A DNA stretch of 64,000 bases. Source: Aminipila terrae (lineage in GTDB: Bacteria > Bacillota > Clostridia > Peptostreptococcales > Anaerovoracaceae). The notes beneath the pieces are model-generated. The model did no database searches. It saw only the letters and a list, made by a program, of their open reading frames with translations, and was not told where the DNA came from. The stretch is taken from positions 2,356,001-2,420,000 of the forward strand of contig NZ_CP047591.1 of assembly GCF_010120715.1 (NCBI RefSeq), given 5' to 3'. How positions within the stretch are numbered: position 1 is the first letter of the stretch; each line of letters starts with the position of its first letter. Positions 25,512-35,612 of the stretch are shown piece after piece. Both the position numbers and the translations under genes were made by a program.

Positions 25512-25537
25512 AAAGCACGCGTAATGCGTGCTTTTTA
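25512..25537. terminator. Terminator of the lysis operon (also serves the convergent gene)
   Basis: AAAGCACGC, loop GTAAT, GCGTGCTTT then TT; perfect nine-base stem flanked by A and T runs on opposite sides, so it can work in both directions between convergent genes. Confidence 0.85.
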
Positions 25538-25540
25538 AAT

Positions 25541-26173
25541 TTATTCCGCTGGTACAAAAACAAAATCTGGTGGTATTAAATTAACTGGTGGAGCTTGATT
25601 ATTAGCATTCCATTCATCTAATGCTTTTGATAATGACTGGACGAATGAAGGTGAAGCTAAATACTGGCCATTATAATAAACCACGTCACCGCTCATAATA
25701 TTGGACCACAGTGTTTTTAAATTAGAAGTGCTGTATGGCACCCAATTCGAATAGTCCTTATTTTTTGTAGTAATAACTACAGTCTTTGTTTGATTATCCC
25801 ATTCTACTTTAGCCCCAAGAGACTCCGCAATAAATCGCGGCGGAACGTAAGTGTTTCCATTAATGATTTCAGGACACGCGGATAGCTTTACATTAGAGCC
25901 ACTTACTTGCGCTGTATTGGAACCAATCGTTAAAATGATTGTTGTACTATTAAGGTTAGCCTTTACCTGCTTAGATTCAGGAACCCACTCAACTTTTGCA
26001 CCTAATGCCTCAAATATCTGCCTCATAGGAACAAGGGTTGTCCCATTCTTAATTATCGGATCTGATAAAAAATTCACTTTAGAGTTATCTACAAGAACGT
26101 TAATGTTTCCCGCAAAAGAGGTAATCGGGACTAAAACTAACAATAATACGAAAATTAATAAACGTTTTTTCAT
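25541..26173 (-). CDS. Secreted copper-amine-oxidase-N (stalk) domain protein, prophage cargo
   Basis: A 210-residue exported protein on the minus strand, opposite to the lysis genes. ATG 26173 with GGGGGTG about nine bases upstream is chosen (GTG 26182 alternative). It has a signal peptide (KKRLLIFVLLLVLVPITSFA) and two halves of the copper amine oxidase N-like stalk domain: 'IIKNGTTLVPMRQIFEALGA' with 'KVEWVPESKQV', and 'EIINGNTYVPPRFIAESLGA' with 'KVEWDNQTKTVVI'. In Clostridia these domains are wall- or surface-associated, not enzymes. As lysogenic-conversion cargo it may alter the host surface; that is inference. Confidence 0.82.
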   Translation of the reverse strand: MKKRLLIFVLLLVLVPITSFAGNINVLVDNSKVNFLSDPIIKNGTTLVPMRQIFEALGAKVEWVPESKQVKANLNSTTIILTIGSNTAQVSGSNVKLSACPEIINGNTYVPPRFIAESLGAKVEWDNQTKTVVITTKNKDYSNWVPYSTSNLKTLWSNIMSGDVVYYNGQYLASPSFVQSLSKALDEWNANNQAPPVNLIPPDFVFVPAE

Positions 26174-26366
26174 TAAATTCACACCCCCATAAATTTATTA
26201 TATCAATACAACCAAATATTTACAATGGATAATTATTTCTAATTAAAATGTCGAAAAATGTAGAAAAACCACAGAACCTAGATATTGGAAAGATATTAGA
26301 GAAGGAATATACTAAAATATATGATTAACTTATAAACCAAAACGGGGCACTTGAAAAAGGTTCAAA

Positions 26367-26803
26367 ATGAAGAAGATAATACTAATAATTTTATTAATAA
26401 ATATATTTTCCTTATATGGATGCAATAGCCCGCCCAGTGAATCAGATTATTATGAAACCACTGAAGAGGTGAATGAAAATACTTATGAAGAAACGGGCGA
26501 ATATACTTATGATGATATATATGAAGCTTATTGTGACGGATGGAATGAAGCTTGTGAAGAAGTATTTTGCGATTATGATGAGCTATACTATGATGACTAT
26601 ATGTACTGTTTAGAAGATTATTATGATTTTGCAGATGGTGAGCCTTGGTTAGATGAAAGTTATTCAGATACCGAATTTCCATATATTGAAGCTGACTATG
26701 AAGAAGCTTACTCACAAGGCAGAGAAAGTGCATTGGACACAATTTTTGTGATACTGATGTTTTGTGTTGGGGTGAAGATAGGTACTATCGAGATGAATTT
26801 TAA
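26367..26803 (+). CDS. Acidic Tyr/Asp/Glu-rich lipoprotein, probable one-base frameshift
   Basis: ATG 26367. The lipobox LYGC (cleavage before Cys 19) follows a hydrophobic signal. The mature part is extremely rich in Tyr, Asp and Glu ('YDDIYEAYCDGWNEACEEVF', 'DYDELYYDDYMYCLEDYYD'). As read, the end becomes hydrophobic (FVILMFCVGVKIGT); adding one T to the run at 26743-26747 instead gives FCDTDVLCWGEDRYYRDEF and a stop at 26803, in keeping with the composition of the rest, so a missing base is likely. Function unknown; a surface lipoprotein carried by the prophage. Confidence 0.6.
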
Positions 26804-26846
26804 AATGATTTATTAAAGTATCTTAAGCATAATGGAGGACAAATAA

Positions 26847-27572
26847 ATGAAAAGATTCTTAAAGTTAAATTTGACAATAATTGTAGTAATAGCCCTTTTG
26901 TTTTCATCGACGGCGTATGCAGATGTTTATGTTAAAGGCTATTTTAAATCTAACGGTACATATGTGGCCCCGTATTTTAGGACATCCCCAAATAACACTA
27001 TTAATGACAATTACTCTACATACCCTAATATTAATCCGTACACAGGTAAGCAAGGTACAATAATGCCAAGCTATTATTCAAACCAGACTTATTCAAATTT
27101 TTATAATAGCTACTATGTAGATAATTCCATAATAAGATTTTCTAAAACAATTCTTGAAAGACCGTCATTTCCTGTATATATAAATGATTATAATGTAAAC
27201 AATACTGCTTCAAAATATTATCCAACAATTTTAAATGGGGTAGTTTTTATTCCACTTACTGCAGAAATGATAAGCGTAATGAAGCTGAGTGGTGGATGGG
27301 ATAGCACTAATGGTATGGTTTTAAAGACATCAGATATTTATCCTTCTTCTAATTTCAGCACCGCATCTACAAATATAACAACAGCAAAAAATATTGTTAA
27401 ACCAACTTATCCTGTAATTGTTAATGATGTTAATTTAAATGTAGTTGACTCAGAATATTATCCAGTTGTAATAAATGATGTTGTTTACATTCCACTCTCT
27501 TCAGAATTTCATTCTAAAATAAGATTAAGTGGGGGATGGTATGAATCATTCATGGCGCTTTATTCGTATTAA
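26847..27572 (+). CDS. Secreted protein with two related YP-V-IND repeats, prophage cargo
   Basis: A 241-residue exported protein: signal peptide (residues 1-26, ending STAYA), then a segment 'VKGYFKSNGTYVAPYFRTSP' and 'PNINPYTGKQGT' that recurs in small secreted proteins, and two homologous halves: 'FPVYINDYNVNNTASKYYPT' with 'VFIPLTAEMISVMKLSGGWD', and 'YPVIVNDVNLNVVDSEYYPV' with 'VYIPLSSEFHSKIRLSGGWY'. The halves resemble divergent stalk (copper-amine-oxidase-N) repeats. Last gene before the attachment site, so likely lysogenic-conversion cargo. Confidence 0.65.
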   Translation: MKRFLKLNLTIIVVIALLFSSTAYADVYVKGYFKSNGTYVAPYFRTSPNNTINDNYSTYPNINPYTGKQGTIMPSYYSNQTYSNFYNSYYVDNSIIRFSKTILERPSFPVYINDYNVNNTASKYYPTILNGVVFIPLTAEMISVMKLSGGWDSTNGMVLKTSDIYPSSNFSTASTNITTAKNIVKPTYPVIVNDVNLNVVDSEYYPVVINDVVYIPLSSEFHSKIRLSGGWYESFMALYSY

Positions 27573-27707
27573 GATTATGATATAACCAAATTATTACAGA
27601 AACTATACAATTTATTACATTACTAATAATAGTCCTTGTATAATGTGTGAAATTAAATTAATATGAAAGTACAAATGGTGCAATTCATCATGCACTAAAC
27701 TTTCTTA

Positions 27708-27733
27708 ATACCGAGTGTTATACTCGGTATTTT
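27708..27733 (+). terminator. Terminator at the prophage right end
   Basis: ATACCGAGT, loop GTTAT, ACTCGGTAT then TTT; perfect nine-base stem. Confidence 0.8.
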
Positions 27734-27754
27734 GTCGTAAAAGTTGTCGTAAAA
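27732..27754 (+). repeat. Tandem direct repeat TTGTCGTAAAA x2 near the attachment site
   Basis: TTGTCGTAAAA at 27732-27742 and again at 27744-27754, one base apart (12-base period, roughly one helical turn). About 115 bases inside the attachment core, this is where arm-type sites for a tyrosine integrase or excisionase would be expected. Confidence 0.45.
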
Positions 27755-27799
27755 CTATAATATACGCGAATCTTATCTAGTATAATTTAATCTTAAAAG

Positions 27800-27845
27800 A
27801 ACGGCTCAGAGTACTGAAATTAGTATAACTGAGCCGTTTTTAATA
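27800..27845 (+). terminator. Long hairpin terminator at the prophage right end
   Basis: AACGGCTCAG pairs with CTGAGCCGTT across a 19-base spacer that itself contains a TACT/AGTA stem; followed by TTTTAATAT. Confidence 0.75.
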
Positions 27846-27867
27846 TATTGTATCATTATTAATAATT

Positions 27868-27894
27868 CGAGTTCGACTCTCCTCATCTCCACCA
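27868..27894 (+). other. Prophage attachment site: duplicated 3' end of tmRNA (ssrA) or a tRNA
   Basis: CGAGTTCGACTCTC followed by CTCATCTCCACCA: a T-arm with TTCGA loop, a seven-base acceptor 3' strand and encoded CCA. Upstream bases cannot complete a tRNA or tmRNA, so this is only a 3' fragment, as left by integration into the 3' end of the gene. The CTCATCTCCACCA end fits Clostridia ssrA best, though a tRNA with a GGAGATG acceptor is possible. The native terminator follows. The intact gene should lie at the other prophage end. Confidence 0.8.
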
Positions 27895-27904
27895 CAAAAA
27901 ATAG

Positions 27905-27930
27905 AAAACAGGGTTTAACCCTGTTTTTTT
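27905..27930 (+). terminator. Original terminator of the tmRNA/tRNA target gene
   Basis: AAAACAGGG, loop TTTAA, CCCTGTTTT and more Ts, ten bases after the CCA. It marks the first chromosomal sequence right of the prophage. Confidence 0.88.
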
Positions 27931-28287
27931 TATTTTTTGTTAAATAAAGACAACTGAACTCAGGTAACCTGATGTTGCTTATGATTTACATTAATAACAG
28001 TTTTATCTAAATTAAGCAGGTCTATGGGATTCCAGAGTAATATCTAAGAAGACTGGTGAAAACAAAAGAATAGGCGTTGAGATATTGTTAGAAAAGTCAG
28101 AAAATTGTTGAAAAAAATCTCTTAAAGATATACAATTATGGTAATTATAGCATAAAACCCATCATTGTAGTGGTAACTATCAGTATTGGTAAATGAGCAT
28201 TTATTTGACGGATATTAAACAGGCACGATTATTTTATATTATTTAGTGTAAAAGTTTTGAACAAATTTATTAGGAGGGAAGATAACA
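27931..28287. other. Intergenic region upstream of the first SLH protein
   Basis: No gene seen. A possible promoter has TTGACG at 28205-28210 with only a weak -10 (TTATTT at 28229, 18-base spacer). The ribosome site AGGAGGG lies just before ATG 28288. The transcript would have a short leader. Confidence 0.4.
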
Positions 28288-31200
28288 ATGAGAATAAAAG
28301 CTAAGATAACGTCTTTTATGCTGACTTTAGTGTTGGCTATTTCGCTGTTTGTGCCAATGCCCATTTATGCGGCAGACTTTACGGATACCATAACCACAAG
28401 CAGTCAATGGACAAAAGCTGTAACCGAAATATTTGCTGATTGTGCAAGTAATATAAGTGGATATGACAATATTTATTGTTCAAATTTAGTGGCTACAAAT
28501 GGAGGAAATGCCAGTAATGCACATGTGTATATAAGTGGTGGAGGCGCAAATTATAATAATATGCAAATGGGGTTTAATGGTAACGCCGATGCCACTGCCT
28601 ATGACGGTAATGAAACAATTAAGTTCACTGCATCTACGCCAGGGATATATTCTTTTGACATATATGGTACTGATACAAATGTAACAAAACATATTACAAT
28701 AACCGTTACAGGCGGTACTTGCAGTATGACTTTTGACTCGAAGGGAGGGAGCACTGTCTCTCCAGCAACTGTTAGCAGTGGAAGTACAGTAGCAGCCCCA
28801 ACAGCCCCAAACCGAACGGGTTACACCTTTAGCGGCTGGTATGACGGGGATAATGGAACCGGTACTGAAGTCACGTTCCCATACACCCTGACAGCAGATA
28901 AAACCGTGTATGCAAAGTGGACAGCCCATCCATATACGGTAACCTATGACCCAGAGGGAGGAAGCGTAACCCCGACCAGTCAGACGAAACTGTTTGGTGC
29001 AGCTTACAATAAGGGTTCTGATGGAACAACAGATGAGGCTATGCCGACACCAACGCTTGCAGGATATACCTTTGGAGGCTGGTATGATGGAGATAATGGG
29101 ACAGGAAATCAAATAACAAGCACCACAGCAGTGACAACAGCATCAAACCATACATTATATGCAAAATGGACGGTGGAGCAGCATAAGATGACCTTTGATT
29201 CAGAAGGTGGTACTACAGTCAGTGCCATAACGCAGAACTACAATACGCAGGTAGCAGCCCCAACAGCCCCAAACCGAACGGGTTACACCTTTAGTGGCTG
29301 GTATGACGGGGATAATGGAACCGGTACTGAAGTCACGTTCCCATACACCCTGACCGCAGATAAAACCGTGTATGCAAAGTGGACAGCCCATCCATATACG
29401 GTAACCTATGACCCAGAGGGAGGAAGCGTAACCCCGACCAGCCAGACAAAGCTATTTGGTGCAACTTACGGGAAGGGTTCTGATGGAACAACAGATGAGG
29501 CTATGCCGACACCAACGCTTGCAGGATATACCTTTGGAGGCTGGTATGATGGAGATAACGGAACAGGAAATCAAATAACAAGCGCCACAGCAGTGACAAC
29601 AGCATCAAACCATAAGTTATATGCAAAATGGACGGTGGAGCAGCATAAGATGACCTTTGATTCAGAAGGTGGTACTACAGTCAGTGCCATAACGCAGAAC
29701 TACAATACGCAGGTAGCAGTACCAACAGCCCCGACCCGAACGGGATACACCTTTGAGGGCTGGTATGACGGTGATAATGGAACCGGTACTGAAGTCACGT
29801 TCCCATACACCCTGACAGCAGATAAAACCGTGTATGCAAAGTGGACAGCCCATCCATATACGGTAACCTATGACCCAGAGGGAGGAAGCGTAACCCCGAC
29901 CAGTCAGACGAAACTGTTTGGTGCAACTTACAATAAGGGTTCTGATGGAACAACAGATGAGGCTATGCCAACACCAACGCTTGCAGGATATACCTTTGGA
30001 GGCTGGTATGATGGAGATAACGGAACAGGAAATCAAATAACAAGCGCCACAGCGGTGACAACAGCATCAAACCATACGTTATATGCAAAATGGACGGTGG
30101 AGCAGCATAAGATGACCTTCGATTCAGAAGGCGGTACTACAGTCAGTGCCATAACACAGAACTACAATACCCAGGTAGCAGTACCAACAGCCCCGACCCG
30201 AACGGGATACACCTTTGAGGGCTGGTATGACGGTGATAATGGAACCGGTACTGAAGTCACGTTCCCATACACCCTGACCGCAGATAAAACCGTGTATGCA
30301 AAGTGGACAGCCCATCCATATACGGTAACCTATGACCCAGAGGGAGGAAGCGTAACCCCGACCAGTCAGACGAAACTGTTTGGTGCAACTTACAATAAGG
30401 GTTCTGATGGAACAACAGATGAGGCTATGCCAACACCAACGCTTGCAGGATATACCTTTGGAGGCTGGTATGATGGAGATAACGGAACAGGAAATCAAAT
30501 AACAAGCGCCACAGCGGTGACAACAGCATCAAACCATACGTTATATGCAAAATGGACGGTGGAGCAGCATAAGATGACCTTCGATTCAGAAGGCGGTACT
30601 ACAGTCAGTGCCATAACACAGAACTACAATACCCAGGTAGCAGTACCAACAGCTCCAACTCGAACGGGATACACCTTTGAGGGCTGGTATGACGGGGATA
30701 ATGGAACCGGCACTGAAGTCACGTTCCCATACACCCTGACCGCAGATAAAACCGTGTATGCAAAGTGGACAGCCCATCCATATACGGTAACCTATGACCC
30801 AGAGGGAGGAAGCGTATCCCCGACCAGCCAGACAAAGCTATTTGGTGCAACTTACGGGAAGAGTTCTGATGGAACAACAGATGAGGCTATGCCGACACCA
30901 ACGCTTGCAGGATATACCTTCGGAGGCTGGTATGATGGAGATAACGGAACAGGAAATCAAATAACAAGCGCCACAGCAGTGACAACAGCATCAAACCATA
31001 CATTATATGCAAAATGGACGGTGGAGCAGCATAAGATGACCTTCGATTCAGAAGGTGGTACTACAGTCAGTGCCATAACGCAGAACTACAATACGCAGGT
31101 AGCAGCCCCAACAGTTCCAACCCGAACGGGTTATACCTTTGAGGGCTGGTATGACGGGGATAATGGAACCGGTAATGAAGTCACATTCCCATACACCCTG

Positions 31201-33467
31201 ACAGCAGATAAAACCGTGTATGCAAAGTGGGGTATAAAGTCATATACCGTAACTTATAAAAACAATTACAGTAACACCGATGCAACAGATTATAATACGA
31301 TGACAACGATATACGGCAGTAAAATATCAGTACCAGTACAGCCTGTAAGAAGTGGATACACCTTTGGAGGTTGGTATACTGAGAATAACTGCACTAATGC
31401 ATGGAATTTCAAAAATGATGCAATAACAGCAAACACTATTCTTTATGCAAAGTGGACACAAAATCCGCAGCCAACGTATAGGGTAACATATAATGCTAAC
31501 GGGGCAACTTCAGGAAGTGTACCTGTAGATAACAGTGCATATATTCCTGGCAGCAATGTAAAAGTGAAAGGTAATGTAGGAAGTCTTGCAAAAGCAGGAT
31601 ATAACTTTGGAGGTTGGAGCTTAAACGAAAACAATTATAGTGCAGGACAAAGCCTCAACTTGTCAGGTGATGTTAGTTTAAGCGCGGTTTGGATACCAGT
31701 ACCCACAACTTACACGGTTAATTATCTGGATAATCATGATGGCGGCGGAAATTATATGACGCAAAGTAATATTACGGCAGGGGCAATTTTAATCAGGCCT
31801 ACTGATCCTAATTGGGGTAGTCATCAGTTTATTGGGTGGTATAAAGAGTCTTCCTGTGTTAACTTATGGAAGTTTGATACGGACACTGTAACAGCTAACA
31901 CAATGTTATATGCAAAGTGGGTGGAAAATACTTATAGTGTCAGTGGAAAAGTAGTGGACGATCAGACTTCTCCGGCAGCAATAGGAGGAGTGGTAGTAAA
32001 AGTTATACAGGGCAATATAGAATTTGGAAATGCTACAACGGACAGCAACGGAAACTTTAGCATTAGCGGCGTACCAAACGGTACATATAATTTAGTTGCC
32101 ACCAAAGGAGATCAGGTAGTAATTGTTTGTATTACGGTAAGCGGAAGCAATATGACGTACAACGGAAATATTACATTACCAAGTGGAAGTAAAAACTCCA
32201 GACTGGATGTCATCGGAGCTGATACACCAAATGTAGTAGTGGACCATTTGAATACGGTGTTTACATCAACAGACAATCAAGCTGTTGCCAGCGGCAGTGC
32301 AGTCGAAATCAAGCTGACCGTACAAAAAAATGAGAATTCGTCAAACAAAGCCACGGTAGAAGCCGCCATGAGCTCTGGAGGATACTCTTCAGGAACAATT
32401 CTTGATGTAGACATAACTAAGACAACAACCTACAGTAATGGTGCAGTAACGGAGTCAGCAGTTACAGCAATCAATACACCGATTAAGCTCATTATTCCAC
32501 TTCCAGCAGCCCTTCAAGGTAAAGCCACTTATGTACTTTATCGTGCTCATGATTATGGAAGTGGAGTAGTTGCAGATGCAATCACAGCCACAGCAAACGG
32601 AAACGGTGAGTATATTGAAATTAGCAGTGATAAAACTTATATAACCGCATATCTGAAATATTTCAGTACTTATGCAATAGCTTATGCAAGCAGCAGCAAT
32701 AACTCTGGTTCCGGTTCGTCTTCCCATTCCAAATCCAGTTCCAGTTCACCTACTAGCACCCCTGGTACTGTAACAAATAAGGGGTTGCCATATTATGTAG
32801 ATGCAAAGGGAAATAAAGTATTTATTGGATTTGCTAAAGATGTGAATGGGACGATGAAGTACATCGCACCAAATGGAAAGACGGTACTATTTGCAAACAA
32901 TGAGAAAAGCTTTACCGATATTTCTTCACACTGGGCCAAGAGCTATATTGGTTTTGTCACAGAAAGAGAACTATTCATGGGTACTGCAAATAATGTATTC
33001 TCACCGAATAAAGGAATGACCAGAGCTATGTTTGCAACAGTGCTTGGAAGATTATATGAACGTTCATATGGGGTATAGATGATTCAGGCAAGAACAATTT
33101 TAGTGATGTGAATAGCACGTCTTACTATGCAGGTTATGTAGATTGGGCAGCAAAGAACAACATAATCAGTGGTGTTGGAAATGGAAAATTTGAACCAGAC
33201 AGGAAAATAAGCCGTGAAGAAATGGCTGCAATGCTTTATCGCTTTGCAAGCTTTATGGATTCTTCTTTAAGTAAGACTACAAATTCACAGGTGAACTATA
33301 AGGATGCTTCTGATCTTTCAAAATGGGCAGTGGATGCGGCAGCATATTGTGAACAGACAGGTGTTATTACAGGGCGTGAAGGAGGAACGTTTGCACCAAA
33401 AGAAACGGCCACACGAGCAGAAGTCACCGCTATCTTAGAACGATTTATTGAAAATACGGTAAAATAA
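28288..33467 (+). CDS. Giant SLH-anchored surface protein with InlB/Flg_new-type repeats, one-base frameshift
   Basis: With one G restored in the GGGG run at 33070-33073 the protein is 1726 residues. Order: signal peptide (about 1-29, ending IYAAD); a unique Ig-like N-terminal domain; residues about 147-983 of near-identical 154-residue units, each holding two InlB-like (Listeria-Bacteroides, Flg_new) modules ('YTFSGWYDGDNGTGTEVTF', 'YAKWTAHPYTVTYDPEGGS'); three divergent modules; a carboxypeptidase-regulatory-like beta sandwich ('VSGKVVDDQTSPAAIGGVVV'); a conserved 150-residue domain; a Ser-rich linker; and three SLH repeats ('FTDISSHWAKSYIGFVTERE' onward) that bind wall polymers. The break lies between SLH 1 and 2. 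ATG 28288 follows AGGAGGG. Likely an adhesin or S-layer-associated protein; ligand unknown. Confidence 0.88.
28726..31230 (+). repeat. 462-bp in-frame tandem repeat, about 5.4 copies
   Basis: Unit starts fall at 28726, 29188, 29650, 30112, 30574 and 31036, exactly 462 bases apart; the last copy is partial. The four central units differ by only scattered substitutions, while the first unit has a divergent opening. The strict period without indels and near identity points to recent unequal crossing-over or gene conversion. Confidence 0.93.
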
Positions 33468-33476
33468 TATATGAGC

Positions 33477-33516
33477 AAGAGCGCCAGTCCTATCAACATA
33501 AGACTGGCGCTCTTTT
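33477..33516 (+). terminator. Terminator after the first SLH gene
   Basis: AAGAGCGCCAGTC pairs perfectly with GACTGGCGCTCTT over a 12-base loop, followed by TTT; starts ten bases after the stop codon. Confidence 0.9.
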
Positions 33517-33698
33517 GGGCACGGTAGAGGTTTACTATAGCTAGATGTTGAAGTTGTCTCACCCCAAGAAAATCTATGTGTCTGGGCATAAGCCTCAATT
33601 TTGGGTTTTTGTATTCTTGGTTAGTATTTTTTATGATATACTTATGTCATATTATTTATTGAGCATGCAATTAAACGGAATTTTAAGGGGGTAACTGT

Positions 33699-34325
33699 TT
33701 GCAATGTAAATTCGGAAAAATTAAACCAACTATGCAATACCGTTCAATTCTTTTTACTGTAACAATTGGTATAATTTTAGGACTAGTTGCCAAGCTTGTG
33801 GACGTACCTCAAATAACAGGGACTCTGCCCATATTGGATGACATATTTGGACGATTTGGTGTATGGATTTTTATAGCAACACTATTATCTGTTTTTTCAA
33901 ATACACCTGTATATGCAGCGATAAGAGTATTTAGCTTTTTTATCTCAATGCTCTTAACATATTATGCATATACAATTTTATTTCTTGGATTCTTTCCCAA
34001 ATCACAAATAATTTTATGGAGCTTTATATCGATATTTTCACCTATATGCGCCGCAGCCATGTGGTATGCAAAGGGAAATAAAGGTATTGCAAATATCCTG
34101 GCAGCTGCACCGATCGTAGCATTGTGTACGGAATGGTATATAACAGGAAGGGAGAATATATTACTGCTCACATTCTATATATGTATGATAGTGTGCCTGT
34201 TAATTTGTGTTATTAAAAAGGCAAAGCGATGCCTGCCTGTTCTTCTAATTGCAGCAGTGATTACCCTATTATTGATAAGAGTAGGGTGGATGGATTTAAT
34301 ATATGGAGGATTATTAAATATATAA
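33699..34325 (+). CDS. Integral membrane protein, DUF6518-like
   Basis: A 208-residue protein with about six to seven membrane helices (residues roughly 17-35, 51-68, 74-97, 104-120, 126-146, 150-169, 180-198). TTG 33699 is seven bases after AAGGGGG; ATG 33732 is an alternative. The layout fits the uncharacterised DUF6518 family of Firmicute membrane proteins. No transport motif is seen. Stands alone, with its own terminator. Confidence 0.6.
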   Translation: MQCKFGKIKPTMQYRSILFTVTIGIILGLVAKLVDVPQITGTLPILDDIFGRFGVWIFIATLLSVFSNTPVYAAIRVFSFFISMLLTYYAYTILFLGFFPKSQIILWSFISIFSPICAAAMWYAKGNKGIANILAAAPIVALCTEWYITGRENILLLTFYICMIVCLLICVIKKAKRCLPVLLIAAVITLLLIRVGWMDLIYGGLLNI

Positions 34326-34344
34326 GAACTGCGCAAATATTGCA

Positions 34345-34377
34345 CAAAAAAACAAGGGGTGCCCTTGCTTTTTTTAT
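34345..34377. terminator. Bidirectional terminator between convergent genes
   Basis: A run of As, CAAGGG, loop GTG, CCCTTG, then C and a run of Ts. A/T runs on both sides let it end transcription from either direction. Confidence 0.85.
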
Positions 34378-34426
34378 ATTTACTAGAAAGGAAGATTTCT
34401 TCATTGGCAAACAAGGGCCGTACCTA

Positions 34427-35521
34427 TTATATTAAATAAAAAGGAATGGAATAGGCTTCTTCTGCTTCCAGGACAAGGGCCCTCATTAAATCTTTTACTT
34501 TAACAATCTTATGGATTCGGTGTGCATTTGACCCGGAAAAAACCAGTCCTTCGTCGATGTTTCCGTTTACAGCATTAATCAGAGCTTGTGAAATACAATA
34601 AGCAGCCTGTTGAGCCTGACAAGCCTTCATACAGCCCGAACAGTTTTCTATGTTTAAAGGGGTGGACTCTAACTGCGCGATGAATTTGTTTTTTAATGCT
34701 CTTCCTGGCATTCCTACGGGACTTTTTATCAGCTTTATATCTCCATCCTTAGCATTTAGAATGGCATTTTTGAAGTTAATATGTGCATCACATTCCTCTG
34801 TTGCAATGAATCTTGTTGCAATTTGAACTGCTGAAGCTCCAAGTCTTAAGTATTTGGCTATATCTTGCCCGGTGAAAATACCTCCTGCCGCTACGACAGG
34901 AATTTTTTTGCCATATTTTTTTTCGTATGGTTGAATTACTTCGAAGACCTCTTTAATCATTTGCTCCAGGTTTGGCTTTACTTCTAATGTTAATTCTTCC
35001 ATGCTATAACCTAAATGTCCTCCAGCATCAGGACCTTCTACAACAATAAAATCGGGAATCCGATTATATTTTCTATCCCACAATTTACAGATGACAGAGG
35101 CCGTTCTGCCAGAAGACGCCATAGGCGCAATTTTGGTTTTAGAGCCCTGTACGATTTCCGGAAGTCTGGTGGGAAGTCCAGCACCGGATATGATGATATC
35201 AATTCCTTCTTCCACTGCTGTTTTTGCAAGTTGCTCATAGTTATTCATGGCCACCAGAAAATTAACACCGAGTATCCCTTGAGGACTTAATTTCCTTGCA
35301 AGTCTTATTTCTCGTCTAAGTGCTCTGGTATTTGCTTCTAAAGTATTCGTTTCAAAATCTGGCTCTGAGAATCCAATTTGTACGCCGGAAATAATTCCGA
35401 TACCTCCCTCATTTGCAACTGCTGCTGCTAAATTGGCCCGGGAAATTCCGATACCCATGCCACCTTGTATAATTGGAATACGAGCAGTTAAATCGCCTAT
35501 CACTAAAGATGTTAATTTCAT
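34427..35521 (-). CDS. Nitronate monooxygenase / FabK-like FMN-dependent enoyl reductase family protein
   Basis: A 364-residue TIM-barrel flavoprotein. 'IPIIQGGMGIGISRANLAAA' is the family opening, 'GIDIIISGAGLPTRLPEI' and 'VVEGPDAGGHLGY' carry the FMN phosphate and active-site His, and 'IPVVAAGGIFTGQDIAKYLR' with 'GASAVQIATRFIATEEC' complete the barrel. A C-terminal Cys cluster ('NCSGCMKACQAQQAAYC') is extra and could bind a metal or be redox active. Substrate may be a nitroalkane/nitronate or an enoyl thioester; no fatty-acid genes are adjacent, so monooxygenase is preferred. Minus strand, divergent from the MFS gene. Confidence 0.85.
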   Translation of the reverse strand: MKLTSLVIGDLTARIPIIQGGMGIGISRANLAAAVANEGGIGIISGVQIGFSEPDFETNTLEANTRALRREIRLARKLSPQGILGVNFLVAMNNYEQLAKTAVEEGIDIIISGAGLPTRLPEIVQGSKTKIAPMASSGRTASVICKLWDRKYNRIPDFIVVEGPDAGGHLGYSMEELTLEVKPNLEQMIKEVFEVIQPYEKKYGKKIPVVAAGGIFTGQDIAKYLRLGASAVQIATRFIATEECDAHINFKNAILNAKDGDIKLIKSPVGMPGRALKNKFIAQLESTPLNIENCSGCMKACQAQQAAYCISQALINAVNGNIDEGLVFSGSNAHRIHKIVKVKDLMRALVLEAEEAYSIPFYLI

Positions 35522-35612
35522 ATGATCCTCCGTTCAATAGTCTGCTATAAGTTAGCGAAGATGATTTTATTTTTAAAACCACTTAATGTGGTTATTAATA
35601 TTATATTATGAA

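Larger units (their letters stand above)
1..27894. mobile_element. Prophage, right-hand (late) part, contractile tail, PBSX/Xkd-like
   Basis: A nearly continuous plus-strand run of head, tail, baseplate and lysis genes in canonical order (terminase, portal, minor head, scaffold, capsid, connectors, sheath, tube, chaperone, tape measure, LysM/hub, baseplate, fibres, endolysin, holins). The sheath protein and baseplate-J protein show a myovirus-type tail. The element ends at a 26-27 bp copy of a tmRNA/tRNA 3' end (27868-27894), beyond which genes are chromosomal. No integrase, repressor or replication genes are in the window, so the left end lies outside it. Whether it can still be induced cannot be judged, because several essential genes carry one-base breaks that may be sequence errors. 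Confidence 0.93.

Noticed and set aside
26249..26256. Spo0A box-like TGTCGAAA upstream of the lipoprotein gene
   Set aside because: A single short match in AT-rich DNA with no promoter context; expected by chance.
27850..27894. Complete tRNA or tmRNA gene
   Set aside because: No 5' acceptor strand, D-arm, anticodon arm or tmRNA tag reading frame upstream; only the 3' fragment is present.
28486..30777. Long minus-strand open frames across the first SLH gene
   Set aside because: They recur with the 462-base period and are antisense shadows of the repeats, without ribosome sites.
28726..31230. Regular repeats as a CRISPR array
   Set aside because: Units are 462 bases, fully coding and contain no spacer-like variable segments.
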